The notes beneath the pieces are model-generated. The model had not been told where the DNA came from, made no database searches, and saw only the letters and a program-made list of their open reading frames with translations. A program made the position numbers and the translations under genes. From Megamerina dolium (Eukaryota; Arthropoda; Insecta; Diptera; Megamerinidae), in NCBI GenBank assembly GCA_963854835.1, contig OY978525.1, positions 21,669,253-21,733,252 on the forward strand: 64,000 nt of DNA, read 5' to 3'. This document shows positions 10,400 through 22,114 of this stretch, piece after piece. Position 1 is the first letter of the stretch. Each line of letters opens with the position of its first letter.

Positions 10400-11470
10400 G
10401 CTTAGTAAATTTAATACAACATTTACTCTCATTTGTATTTATTTAGTTCATCGTTGTACTTTTTTTTTGTAGAAAATTCATATATTACGAGCAGTTGTTC
10501 CATACATTACGTCTGTGCTTGGAAACCTAACTCAACCAACTCAATAACAATTTTTTAAACGCCCACGTATTGTTAGGCAATTGACATTTAAGTAAAAATT
10601 TGCTTGTAACGTTTTGCAAAAGAACATTGTGACAAAGAATTCTCTGAAATATTACAAAATGTTACTCATACGCACCGTAGATCTAAATGATTGATGTCGT
10701 TTCTTGAAATTCTTGACGTAAGTAAACGAATAGAAAAAAAAAATATACGCCAATATGTTAAAGCATAAGATAAAACGTAGCTTAAAATATTCACCAGTTC
10801 TACTTTTCTAATGAAAATGATGAATGAATGAAATATTCGGGCATTTTATTGCGTAAAGTATAAATTATCTGCATCTTATGCTATTCAGTGAAACTCATAA
10901 CAACGAAATATATTTATATATTTATATTTATGACAAGCATTTATACAATAATGAATTGAAAAAATATTTTAAATCATAAGCCAGCACATATAGATCGTGA
11001 TTACAAATATCTGCTTAAGCAAATGCTGCAGAAAAATATATATAATCTTTTGGATATTATTGTATTTATCGTCAGCTGGTTATGATCAGAAATATAATTT
11101 ACTTTTATGTTACCTCAGCTGCATACAATCTATTTCGCAATCGGACGTTTGCCATTTGTTAATTAATTTCGTTTTAACTGACCCAATAGATGTAATTTCA
11201 TTTTATACTATTTTTTAATGAATGTGTTTTTTTTTCGTTTTTAACTTATGGTCGAGTAGATTTTTAATTATTCTCTGGCGAATTATACTGTAAAATAAAT
11301 AAAAAACAAAATTTAAAAAAAGCAACATATTGGTAAATGCTGCTGTTCCGAAAAATTTATTCATACAAATCGAGAAACTTACCACAGTATTTAAGTAATA
11401 TTTGTTATGTAGGAGTATCCTTTATTTTGCTAATTTTTTGGAGCTGTTTTGAAATGAGTTTTTTTTTAAT
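10400..11470. other. Non-coding stretch, nothing recognised
   Basis: AT-rich sequence between two repeat segments. No plausible gene, RNA or strong structure was seen. Confidence 0.5.
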
Positions 11471-11472
11471 AG

Positions 11473-11550
11473 CCTTACAGTCAGCCTGAGTTGACTTATT
11501 TATATCCGGAATACATAGAGTGCTTTTATGAGGTATATAAATAATAGACA
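11473..11550 (+). repeat. Decayed fragment of the DINE-like repeat's left end
   Basis: It begins CCTTACAGTCAGCC and continues with diverged matches to the first 70 or so bases of copy A (tATATCC..., GAGGTATATAAA). It is an isolated old remnant in the same orientation as copy A. Confidence 0.55.
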
Positions 11551-11682
11551 TATTAGAAATATGTAGTAAAAATAGCTTTACATTTGCTTAAGCCATAAAC
11601 TAAATACGATCGAATAAATTTCGTAGTAATCGTTAATAATTAAAATTTTTTTTTTTACATCATATTTGTCATATTTGAGCAT

Positions 11683-11695
11683 ACTTATGAGTATT
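11683..11695. repeat. Target-site duplication, 3' side of LINE
   Basis: ACTTATGAGTATT directly precedes the T-run that marks the LINE poly-A tail. The same 13 bases occur at 16236-16248 beyond the other end of the element. Confidence 0.85.
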
Positions 11696-11720
11696 TTTTT
11701 TTTTTTTTTTTTTTTTTTTT
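11694..11720 (-). other. Poly-A tail of the LINE
   Basis: Twenty-seven consecutive T on the plus strand, i.e. the 3' poly-A of the retrotransposon, next to the target-site duplication. Confidence 0.9.
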
Positions 11721-11855
11721 AGCTTATTTTTTTTATTGAATCTTTCTTAAATATAAGAAACTAACAATAAGTATTAAAATCTTACAAACTGAATAAAACT
11801 ATGTGATATCCCCTACGTTCCATCACAATTTGGTGAGTCGCGAGATGTAGCAATT

Positions 11856-14504
11856 TTACAGCATATTCAGTGTGTCTTTTCTTTTTAATCGACGATGCCC
11901 CTTGCTCAGCAACAATTGCCTAGCAAGGGGATTCGGATGATTGTGTAATTTTTGAATGTAGCTTCTGCAGGACATTGCAACTTCCTCAGAAATTGTGGAT
12001 ACATTTAAATCTCGATGGATGTTAACGTTCCTCATATACCAAGGCGCGTTTACAATAATTCGCAGACACTTGGATTGTATTCGCTGCAATTTTTCGATAT
12101 TAGAGGGAGATGCGGTGCCCCAAAACTGAATACCATAAGTCCAGATTGGTTTCAGGATTGCTTTATATAATAGCACTTTGTATTCAAGATTCAACTTTGA
12201 TCTTTTGTGTAACAGCCACCATAACTGATTCATTTTAAGCTTGATCTGAGTTTTCTTTGCCTCTATGTGATTTTTCCATGTCAGCCTTCTGTCGAGGTGA
12301 ATACCCAAGTACTTTGTTGAGGAACATTGTGGAACTGATTGGCCATTAATTTTAATTGGGGGACATGTATCTAGCCTTAGCGTGAAGGTTACATGTACGC
12401 TCTTTGATTCATTGACTTTTATACGCCATTTTGCTAGCCAGATTTCGAGAGAATCGACATGAGTCTGCAGGAGTTTAGTAGCTTCTATGGGGTTAGAGCG
12501 AGAGCACAATATTGCCGTATCATCAGCAAAGGTCGATATGAATGTATAGTTATTGTTGGGCATATCTGAAGTGTATAAGAGATACAGTAAGGGACCCAAA
12601 ACGCTTCCTTGAGGAACGCCAGCGTGAATATCCAATGGATTTGTTGTGTAATCCTTGTGATGTACGAGAAATTGTCTTTTCGTGAGGTAGCTACTAAGCA
12701 ATGAGGAGACATTTGCAGGCAGTAATAGTTTGAGTTTGTAAATAAGGCCATCGTGCCATACTTTATCGAAAGCTTGAGTGATATCAAGAAAGACAGCTGA
12801 GCAATACTTTTTTTCTTCAAAAGTGTTCCTTATCAGAGTTACAATGCGGTGGACTTGTTCTATTGTGCCGTGCTGTTTTCTAAATCCAAACTGATGTTGA
12901 GGAATCAGTTGGTTGAGATTAATAAATGGAGTTATATTCATGACAAGTAGCTTTTCGAATACTTTAGAAAGTAGAGGCAGGAGGCTGATAGGTCTGTACG
13001 ATGCAACTTTTGTAGGGTCTTTTCCTGGTTTTGCTATCATAATAATTTTTGAAGTTTTCCAGCATTTGGGATAGTGTTTAATACGAAGGATAGCATTGAA
13101 AATGTGCATCAGATGAATTACTGAAGCCGGAGGTAGCTCTTTTATCATTTTACCGGTAATTTTATCTGGACCAGGTGATTTTTTTGGGTTTAAATCTTTA
13201 TAAATTGCTTTGAATATGTCCTTTTTTTTAATTTTGAGCGTTATTGAGCAAGGTTGAGAAGTTAATATTGGTAATGAGGACTGTGAAGAGGGTGGATTGG
13301 GTGTAAACACACTTTTTAGGTGGTTTGCAAAAGCCAAACCCTTCTCACAGTTGCTTCTAGCCCAATTACCGTCACTCAAACGGATGGGGGAATCAGTGAG
13401 AATTGGCCGATTTGATTTTTTTGCTGATTTCCACAAAGAGTAGTCTGACGCTTCACCAGGTGTTAATTTCGCTATGTGCTCTTCTAACTCTTTGTTGTTT
13501 TTATTTTTTAAGGCTTGCTTTAACTTTCGAGTGCAGTGCTGTAGCTGTGTTTTCAGATTCGGTGATCTGAATTCTTGCCATTGTCTTCGGAGTCTTCTTT
13601 TCTGTCTTACTAGCAATTCAATATCGGCTGGTGTGTATGGGCTATAGTTTGATTGCTTGCATACCTTTGTGCAGGTGGCTGAGCTGAGAGCTAATGAGAG
13701 CAGCTGGTTGAATTTTTCGAGTGCTGAGTCTACATCGTGTCCATTTCTTAATACAGTACTCAGAGGAAGATGGGAATTTATATATTTCTTGAATTTTAAC
13801 CAGTCTATTTTCTTTCTAACGCAATTGCTTTGGGGGCTTGGTGATTTTATAGATATTACCGTGGGTGAGTGGTCAGATGATAGATCATAATTACACTCTG
13901 TGGAGATATTTTCCATCTGCAAACCTTTGGCGACTCCAAAGTCTATGAGATCGGGTATTTTCCTCTTGTCCGTCGGCCAATATGTCGGTTGACCATTTGA
14001 AATAACATCGTAGCCGTGGTTAGTGATGATTGAACATAGTCTTTTGCCTTTTGGAGTTATTAATCGGGAGCCCCAGTGAGTGTGTTTGGCGTTGAAATCG
14101 CCAGCAACCAAGAATTTGCTACCAAGAGTTGAGAAGAATTCTTTATATTGCTGTTCGGTAATACTGTATCTTGGGGGACAGTATATCGCAGATATTACTA
14201 GCTTAGAGATGTATTCTTCCAGACATATAGATGTTGCTTGCAAGTAAACGCTACTAAAATCTTCAAGAACATGATGTTTTATTCTGCTTTTTATCAATAT
14301 GGCAGTTCCTCCGCGTGCCTTACCATGCGGATGATTTGTGGTGTACAGTTTGTAATATGGTATTTGGTAGCAATTTTTGTCAGTGAAATGGGTCTCAGAT
14401 ATCATCATTATGTCGATTTGGCTGGATTCAAGGAATTGAATTAGCTCCAAACGGTGGTGGCTTAAGCCGTTGGCGTTCCAGTGGCATATCTTGAGACAAC
14501 TCAT
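11856..14504 (-). CDS. LINE ORF2: endonuclease-reverse transcriptase
   Basis: An uninterrupted 882-residue frame, about the normal length for Jockey-clade ORF2. The N-terminus is an exonuclease-endonuclease-phosphatase domain (CHWNANGL at 7-14, ISETHF at 35-40, GDFNAKHTHWG near 136, SDHSP near 211) that nicks the target. The reverse transcriptase follows: SYRPISLLP near 500, HQFGFRKQHGT, AVFLDITQAFDKVWH, GVPQGSVLGPLL near 626 and the catalytic FADDT near 660. The C-terminus (WTYGIQFWG...) is the usual Jockey extension without RNase H. Its ATG overlaps the ORF1 stop as ATGA, suggesting coupled termination-reinitiation. All catalytic motifs that I can see are preserved. Confidence 0.93.
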   Translation of the reverse strand: MSCLKICHWNANGLSHHRLELIQFLESSQIDIMMISETHFTDKNCYQIPYYKLYTTNHPHGKARGGTAILIKSRIKHHVLEDFSSVYLQATSICLEEYISKLVISAIYCPPRYSITEQQYKEFFSTLGSKFLVAGDFNAKHTHWGSRLITPKGKRLCSIITNHGYDVISNGQPTYWPTDKRKIPDLIDFGVAKGLQMENISTECNYDLSSDHSPTVISIKSPSPQSNCVRKKIDWLKFKKYINSHLPLSTVLRNGHDVDSALEKFNQLLSLALSSATCTKVCKQSNYSPYTPADIELLVRQKRRLRRQWQEFRSPNLKTQLQHCTRKLKQALKNKNNKELEEHIAKLTPGEASDYSLWKSAKKSNRPILTDSPIRLSDGNWARSNCEKGLAFANHLKSVFTPNPPSSQSSLPILTSQPCSITLKIKKKDIFKAIYKDLNPKKSPGPDKITGKMIKELPPASVIHLMHIFNAILRIKHYPKCWKTSKIIMIAKPGKDPTKVASYRPISLLPLLSKVFEKLLVMNITPFINLNQLIPQHQFGFRKQHGTIEQVHRIVTLIRNTFEEKKYCSAVFLDITQAFDKVWHDGLIYKLKLLLPANVSSLLSSYLTKRQFLVHHKDYTTNPLDIHAGVPQGSVLGPLLYLLYTSDMPNNNYTFISTFADDTAILCSRSNPIEATKLLQTHVDSLEIWLAKWRIKVNESKSVHVTFTLRLDTCPPIKINGQSVPQCSSTKYLGIHLDRRLTWKNHIEAKKTQIKLKMNQLWWLLHKRSKLNLEYKVLLYKAILKPIWTYGIQFWGTASPSNIEKLQRIQSKCLRIIVNAPWYMRNVNIHRDLNVSTISEEVAMSCRSYIQKLHNHPNPLARQLLLSKGHRRLKRKDTLNML

Positions 14505-16115
14505 GGTCTGGATAGCAATGTTTGGAGTAACATCGATTGATTTTTCATCATTTCTTGCATCATTGTTTGCATTGAGTTCATGAATTGGTTCATATTCTGA
14601 ATCAATGTTTGAAGCAAATGTTCAAGGGTACTTGGTTGTTGGGTGGGCAGTGAGTGTTTCTGCTCATTATTTACATTGCTTTGTTGGTGTGGGTTTTGTT
14701 TTAACACGCTAGCGTATGAATTGGTTTGATTCTTGTTTGGGATTGCAGAGAAGAATTGTGTTGCATCAATATTTTGTCTCTTACTTGAGTTGGCTATCTG
14801 AATTTGCTCAACTGGTTTTAGAGGTTGATTGCTAGCGGAGAAATTTAGCTTTAGGGTTGTATATACTGGGCAACCTCTATAATTTGCGGTGTGATTACCT
14901 CCACAATTGCTGCATTTTTTCATGCTAGCATCGCCTTTAGATTTTGGGCATATGTTTGATTTATGGAGATCTCCACAAATCACACAAACAGCTGGCAGGG
15001 TACAATATGTCTTAGTATGTCCATATTCTTGGCAGTTGCTGCACTGAGGAGGTCCAGTTCTCTTATGGGGTTCTTCGATTGTGATTTTGCGATGCAATAA
15101 ATATCGAATTTTATATATGGGGTGTACTTCACCTTTTTTTTAGGGGTTTTGTTTCAGGCTGAAGCTCAATACGATATAACGGTTGAGGTATATTGCTCTT
15201 GTTGAGAATGTTGAATACTGTTTTGGCTTGAAACCCTTCTTCCTGGAGGGCAAGTTTGATTTCGTTAATATCAACGTTGGGTTCGACGCCTTTGAGTACA
15301 ACGATTAAGCCCTTACTACTTTTTAGCTGATATGTGTAGTAATTCTTTTTTACAGCATCAAATTCCGCTATTACTTTGCGATAATGAGTTTCGCTGTAGA
15401 TTTGCACTTTTGTTTCCTCAATTTGGCCTTTGCGAATAGGAACAACATGGAAATTCTTTGGTCCTATAAGACTTGTAATTCTAGAAATCAACTTATCTGA
15501 GTTGCGTTCTCTCAAGAAAATGGGTGGGGGTTTGAAATTTTTCTTGGAGATAATATTTTCGTCACTTTCATCACCTGAAAGCAGAGCGTATCTATTTTCC
15601 GAACTAATAGGGACAGTGTTCTGTTTTTGAATTTTTGTTGAATTCATTTGTTTTGAATTTTGCGGACTTCTCTTTCGCTTTACTACAGTAATGTAGCGAT
15701 CAATACCAGTTTGAACAGCAACTGGTTCTTTATTAGTCATCGCACTATTTGCTTTAACTACTGGGTCATGCACTTCAGTAGAAGTGCCGTTATTTGATTG
15801 CTTTGATGTTGTAGCTGTTGGTGTTACAGCAGGAGAAGCACATTGTACACTCCACGGTATAGAGGGAGATAGTATATCACGATAGAACAAATTATTTTTT
15901 TTGTCTGTATTTATTGTTGTTGCAAAATTTGATGAATTTTTAATATGTGCAGGCAAAAGATTTGCACTGTTACTTTCACTTGTGCAGTGTGTATCAACTG
16001 TTTTATTTGATAATGCACTTATCGGGGGGGTTTGCGCGGGTGACTGCAAATTATTGTTTACACACACATTAACAGGCGATTGCCGTTGCCGGAGAGGAGA
16101 GCGCTGAACACTCAT
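14501..16115 (-). pseudogene. LINE ORF1 (gag-like nucleic-acid chaperone), one frameshift
   Basis: ORF1 is read in two overlapping pieces. The first likely starts at the ATG at 16115 (MSVQRSPLRQRQ); an in-frame ATG at 16202 would add a lysine/asparagine-rich leader I consider untranslated. It carries a basic, Ser/Asn-rich N-terminus and a PRE_C2HC-type region (KSSKGLIVVLKGVEPNVDIN). It stops at 15129 just after a run of eight A (element strand, about 15132-15139), while the next frame continues without a break as far as 14501. That second part holds three knuckles: CSNCQEYGHTKTYC, CVICGDLHKSNIC and CSNCGGNHTANYRGC. One surplus A explains the split, either a real mutation, an assembly error, or (less likely) a slippery site. 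Confidence 0.85.
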
Positions 16116-16235
16116 ACTGTAAACAAAATGTTTGCAAATTATGTTATTATTATATTTGTTTTTTTTTTTTTTTTTTCTAAAAATCAAAATAAAGACGTCC
16201 ACTCTATTTGGTGACTTTCGCGAAACTTATGAGCG

Positions 16236-16248
16236 ACTTATGAGTATT
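16236..16248. repeat. Target-site duplication, 5' side of LINE
   Basis: ACTTATGAGTATT, identical to 11683-11695. A further partial copy (ACTTATGAG) lies immediately inside, at 16225-16233. Confidence 0.85.
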
Positions 16249-19200
16249 AAATAGATATTTTGTATATAAAACCTCTAAACTATAAAAACCTAAACATATG
16301 AAAACTCTAAAGCTCTAAAAAAACAGTGATTATGTATAGAAGGTATATAAATTAGCAAACGTGATTCATTTATTTTGAGCTGTACGAAATAGTCGCCTTA
16401 GTCCACTGTAGAAGATTTGTATGGTAGTTATATGAGATATAACATAACATAACAGACCGGATTCTGTTTTTTTTTCAAGTATAGCTATTTCTCTGCTATC
16501 ATTTCTTTACTTGTTCAAATTTTCGTTCGGAATAGTCATATAACAGAAAGACGGAATTGAACCAAAACACTTAATTCCACGGCATTCTCAAGAATTGGGC
16601 ATAACTATTGCCACACTATGCCAAAGTTTGCGAAAGGATATTGGCTTGCACCCCAATAAGATCAAGTTAAATCAAGAATTAAAGCTACTCGATCATATAA
16701 ACCGACTAAGATTCTCGAATTTTATTTTTCTTAAAAAGTCGTCAAGTCTTTAATGGAAAACACGTTACATAATTTCCTATATATTTGAAGTTCCATCAAA
16801 TGTTAACAAAAATCAGACCAAAGTAAATATACCCTTCGCTTGAGTGCAGGGTACACAATTAAAGAATAATAAATACCAATACCAATACCAATTTATAAAC
16901 AAACCTCTACAGATATTGCAGTGAGTTTATTTGCGTGTTTACTTATTTTTGTAATCTTTCCCTGACTGCATCGCTTTTTCTAGCATGCCTATGTGTCTAA
17001 TCATCCTAGAAGTTGTGGGCAAGATATTACAGAAGCAAATATATTATTCATTAAAAGAAATAAGCAAAATTTTAAAAAATTTTTCGCCTCATTCTTCTAT
17101 TTCTTCTTTGGTTTACCAGTTTGCTTAGTAGCTCAATTTGAAATTGCCCTGTTGAGTGATTATATGTATATTTTGCATTAAGGACCACTTTGGTGTGTAC
17201 AACAATAACAACACCAACTAACCTATATACTATATAAAGCACGGGTATACCAAAAAAACAGCAAAGTAGAACAAAAAACGCCATCAAAATGTGACGGCAA
17301 AAAAAATTGCTCTCTGCAAACTTTTAATTATTTTAACTTGTCGCCGTTTTTGCTTACACTCTGATTACTGCCGTTATTCTATATGCAACATGAATTTTTT
17401 TGCATTGAAAAAAATTTCACTTTAAATTGTTTAATTAATTTTTTTCTTGGTTACTTGCTTGTTTATATATTTACTCCTCGAACACTATGTTCATTCACTT
17501 GTCAAAAGCAAAGTACTTTTAGCTATTCGCCTACTGTACGTATATAAAATATATAGACTCATAAAGTAAAACAAGAAATTTGTTAAATTGTTATACTAAA
17601 GACACCAGCATGTCATTTTATAACTATATATATTTGTATATTAGATGTGTTCAAAATTTGGAAAAATTATGATTTATGCATTAGATGTTTCTGAAAACTA
17701 TTTGCAAAAATGGAAATGAAAAAAAAATTTCATGAAAAATGGAAGAACGAGTATATTGATTTTTACAAATACTGGACCAATATAATATTATATGAATTTC
17801 TTGTATTATTGAACCGTCACTGTACTTCAAATATAGTTATTCTAATGCTTATTCTTCTGCTTTTTTTTCCACTTGCTTGCTTCGTTGGATTTATTCGTCG
17901 AATTTTTCCTCTTTTTTTCTTCTGTTTTGTTTTTGTTTTGCGTTATTGTCTATGGAGAATCATAAAATTGTAAACAATTTTGTCTACGTTGTGTAATGTT
18001 ACTCTTACTATTGCTGCAATAGAATGATAATAATATGTTACTTAGCAGGATACAACAATATTCTTGGTATCGTGATCTTTGTGGTCTATTGATTGGTAAG
18101 TACATTTGTATATTTCGGTTACATTATATTCGCTTTCATTGTTGCTATAGTTTATTTCATTGTTGTTGTTGTGAGATAAGACGAATTTATACCGTAGAAA
18201 AGCGAATAACCCCAAATAAATACATATATGATTCCGTGACGGTTATTTTTATTTTGGTATTTTATAATATTATTTGTTGTTATTGTTACTGATTCTTGGT
18301 TTTCAAAGAATGAATGGTGGAATGAACGAAAAAGCCACCAATGTTAGGGGAAGACTTAGGCGAACTACCATGTGAAAAATGTTGACCGTTTCATTGAATT
18401 TTAACATAACGATGTTATAGGATAGATCATGCATAGTATCAGAAGGAACACTTCATCTTAGATTCTTCACTTACCCATTCGCTTACTATGTCATGCATAC
18501 CATAAATGTGTCACAATTGCTATATTTTCATCAAAACTTTCTTCAGTAAATTGGCTATGCATTTTCTGCTTTCCCACTGGAATATAGTAGCAATTTTTTA
18601 AACTATTGTATATCTGAAATAATGCAATACGTATGTTGATATTTTATTGTTTTTCACATATTTTCCATCATCTTGTATTGCATTTTCGATTTCTTATTTT
18701 ATAAAAAAAAAAGAATACTTCGTTTTCCACAAAACTTTATAATTTATTCAAATAAAACAGTTAAGGAGGGCAAGTAAAATCAAAAGAAAAATGAAATAAC
18801 ATTAAGTAAAAAAAATTGAAAGAATATAAAATATGTAGAGACAAAACTGCATTTCAAACTTTTACTAGAATGTGGGAGGTTAAATAAAAGGGTTCTTCCT
18901 TTTGTTATTCAATTTTTCCATAGTAGCTTATCAAAATATTTACACAGCTGTCATTTACTTCAAAAAACTTGAATATTTTCTTATAAAATATACATGTACA
19001 GTTATTGAATTCTTCCATGACAACTTAGACAGATTTATGTTACCTTTGTAATATAGTCAATAATATGAATTTCTAAAAAAAAAACGTTGCGATTTAATGC
19101 AGAAGTGTAGCTGTCAAACTAAGGATAAACTAAGAATAGGTGTGTATGAGAACATTTCTCTGAATACTAAGTAATCCAATTTTTATATCGAATTTTTAAA

Positions 19201-19355
19201 AAAGGTATTAAAATAATAAAATAATAAAATAATAAAATAAAATAATTAAATAAAAATAATAATAATAAAATAATTATAACAATAATTTATAGCCCACTTA
19301 AATGTATAAAAGTTTCTATTTAAAGCATTCGCGCATATAAAAATTAATTATCAGA
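16249..19355. other. AT-rich non-coding stretch
   Basis: No gene recognised. Only small, low-complexity frames rich in Phe, Ile, Lys and Asn occur. An AATAA-type simple tract is at about 19205-19275. A TACCCTTCGCTTGAGTGCAGGGTA segment near 16829 may be the end of another decayed repeat. Confidence 0.5.
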
Positions 19356-19887
19356 TTAAGGATTAAAAATAATCAACACAAAAGCAACAGTGGTGATAAT
19401 GATATTAAAATATTTAAAGATTACAGCCCCACAAAAAACTTTTGTACTTTTTCCCGAATACGTGTTAGGATTACTATCTGGCCGGACATAATTAAAATTA
19501 TAATTTTTTTTGAGCTGTGTAATCTTTGAATTCAGCAATTTTTGAACAGGGTAATTAAAGCGATCAAACGTATTCAATACATGGTGGTCCAAGCCAGTGA
19601 AAACTGTCAAAACTGCTGTAAAGCCAAGTTTGGTGGGATTGGAAAGGTCATATACATTATCACTTATTGCCTGGATAAACGCTAAATTTTAAGTTATGTT
19701 ATCCGTAGTTAACCATTCTAAATTAAGGGGCTGATCTCAATGTACCGTCTTCCATCAGTATAATTAATGACGACACACATGTTATCATCAATTAAGATAA
19801 CTCGGTTGAACAGTTTTGATGTATTCTTCATATAGCCGTGATCATCTGCCTTCCGACCTCGCTTTACTTCAGTAATATTCTCTGAAA
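19356..19887 (-). pseudogene. Unidentified broken coding stretch with a C-terminal hydrophobic helix
   Basis: I do not recognise this protein. The minus strand has coding-like sequence over about 530 bases after a good acceptor (TTAATAGTTTTCAG, ending about 19882). The first part reads ENITEVKRGRKADDHGYMKN and on to YTDGRRYIEISPL. Near 19730 the frame shifts, continues NLEWLTTDNIT, meets a TAA at 19691-19689, and then reads 110 codons open (NLAFIQAISDNVYDLSNPTK ... GLDHHVLNTFDRFNYPV) to a stop at 19356. The end (FKYFNIIITTVAFVLIIFNP) could be a membrane anchor. Amino-acid composition looks protein-like, unlike the neighbouring AT-rich noise. It could be a decayed host exon or part of a mobile element. 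Confidence 0.45.
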
Positions 19888-21868
19888 ACTATTAATTTAG
19901 AAGAGGTTGAAAAAAAGAGAATACTATGAAAAATGTATGAATATTCAATATACAATACTTTTAATTTGAAGAGTTAGTTGCTCATGTTGTGACAGAGCTT
20001 CTCATTTATATTCTCTCACAACAAATAATAGCAGCTTAAGTTTTTTTTATATATTCTACAAGATAGCATTTTTAAGTTTCTAAGTGAAATGTAGACTAAT
20101 AAAATATATTTTATTCCCAGCTAGTTGCTATGTAAATGATTAACCCATAAGAATTTATATCCGAGTGTTAATAATGTATGTAGGAAATTCGATGAAAGTA
20201 TCACAGAGGACATCATATTATGTATTACATATAGACATTTTTATTCTAAATAGTCACCCGTTTGTTATTGTGATTGACGATGATATTGGTATGGATAGCA
20301 ATTTGTGTCGCCATTTTTATTTTATAACATCATAGATAATGGTTTTCTTCGATACTCATACACATGTATATAAGTAAGTATATGTGTATGACAATAAAGA
20401 GCTGTGACTAAGAAACTCAAGTTAACAAAAGTTCTTGCGTGGTGATATATTAAATATACGTGTACAGTAAAGTAATGGCAACAAAAGAATAATATCGATA
20501 GACATAAAGTAAAAAAGAATAGGAATAGGAACAATTGCCTAATATTGTACAAATATGTGTATTTATCATAGTCAGGGAAGTCCAAAATCTGTTTTTGCAC
20601 AATTTTTTAAAAAGATTTTGTGGCAGTCAATAAAAATGCTTGAAAAGTTAATAAACAGTTTTCCATATTAAGAGTATATTGACGATGCTATTCAATCTAC
20701 AAAAGCAAATTTTAAAATTTCACTAATTATGTTGAATAGAAAATTTGAATATTTCATCTTCAAAACTAAAGTAAATATCATTTCAATTTTTAGATTTGGC
20801 GCCAATATAAAAAATTGTTTTCTTAGGAAGTAAAAATTTTAATTGCTCTTTATCTCGTCTTCTTTTATGGTTTTTAAAAAAATATAAATTTTCAAATTCT
20901 CAACTTTAGTTATTTTGTATTTTGTTTTTCAACACATTTTCGTGGGCATATTTTGATGCTGTTAAAATAGTTAAAACGTGGCTACGATGGCGCACGAACG
21001 AAATATGCACAAAACTTAAAAGCTTCTACCTCGGAACTGAGCTGCATTATTATTATTTATTATTATTATTTTTTTTTTGTTGAAACAATATGGCTGATGT
21101 AGCATATAAATACGATCCGAAATGTGATATCCCTCACTTGTAATTGCTTTTACGCACACATATATTTCAGAGAAATAAGGAAGAAAAAAATACACAAAAT
21201 AAACCGCATAATAAAATTGTTCTGTTATGCGGTGAAGAACTCGAAATGACTCATACAATCTAGGAATACGTATAGTACATTGGGGAACATCACGAAAAGA
21301 TAAACATTGGTTTATTTTATAATAATTTTTAAAATACAATATTTCAGAATTAGAAAATATCACTTGTAAGCTAAATCAAAAATCTTCTTGAATAAAATAA
21401 TATAGAACCGTTGTAATTTGAAGTATTTGCATCACACTTCTTCCTAAAACTTGTGTTGCACGTAAAAAACGAGCGTACTGTCTTCCTAGACCTTTTTTCC
21501 ATGAAAGTTTGCAAGAGAACTATGTAAGAAAGGTAATAGTTTTCCAAATTTAATTTAGATAAAACTCATATGCCTTTTATTTCACAAAAGGACAGATTAG
21601 TTTTTAGAAAGGCACAGTATTATCTATTTTTTTGGCTTATAATCTGAGACACTTTAATATACTATTTGCGGTTGGAGTAGTTGTAACTATAACCGCTAAC
21701 AATGCCAAATATACAAAATTAATAATTAATTTAATTGAATTATATAAAGTATAAATGAAAGTATATGAATGTGCGTCTGTGTGGGCAATATCACACTGTA
21801 AATAATTTAGTATATAAATACGTATTTATATTAAAATAATATATTTTTTTTTTATTCATTATTTGCAG
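19888..21868. other. Non-coding stretch, probably intron or 5' flank of the KH gene
   Basis: No gene recognised. It is AT-rich and leads into a polypyrimidine tract and acceptor at 21868. Confidence 0.45.
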
Positions 21869-21954
21869 AAAAATTAAAAATGCTCGATATAACACGTGAT
21901 AAGCCAGTTAAGGTAGCTGTCAAAGTGGTGGTGCCAGTGCGTGATCATCCAAAG
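21869..21954 (+). CDS. KH-gene exon a (start of maxi-KH domain)
   Basis: Follows the acceptor TTATTTGCAG and ends at AAAG|GTAAAT. It reads KLKMLDITRDKPVKVAVKVV and on to RDHPK, joining in phase 0 to the next exon, so [12 protein letters not shown] follows directly as in the family. The frame is open at its 5' end, implying an upstream exon. Confidence 0.8.
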
Positions 21955-22114
21955 GTAAATTTAAATATTTAATATTTATATACACTTATTTACAATTTAA
22001 ATAATGCATTGCATAGAAATTATGAAAATAGCTGTCAATTATAGGATAATACGTAAATGAAAAATAATCTAAAAATTACTATTATTTTCCGCCGTTCTCC
22101 TTCTCTTATTGCAG

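Larger units (their letters stand above)
11694..16235 (-). mobile_element. Jockey-clade non-LTR retrotransposon, near full length
   Basis: A two-ORF LINE on the minus strand with a 27-base poly-A tail (T-run at 11694-11720), flanked by a 13-base target-site duplication. From the 5' end: a short leader, ORF1 with a PRE_C2HC-like region and three CCHC knuckles, then ORF2 with an apurinic endonuclease and a reverse transcriptase and no RNase H, which is the Jockey-clade layout. On the element strand GGACGTC lies about 28 bases inside an AGTTTCG start, where Jockey-type internal promoters carry their downstream element. ORF2 is intact and ORF1 has one frameshift, so the insertion is recent. Confidence 0.9.

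Noticed and set aside
12485..12820. Minus-strand 111-codon frame
   Set aside because: Shadow of LINE ORF2.
21016..21363. Minus-strand 115-codon frame upstream of the KH exons
   Set aside because: AT-driven composition (Tyr, Phe, Ile, Asn), ending in an AAT/ATT simple tract; no family resemblance.
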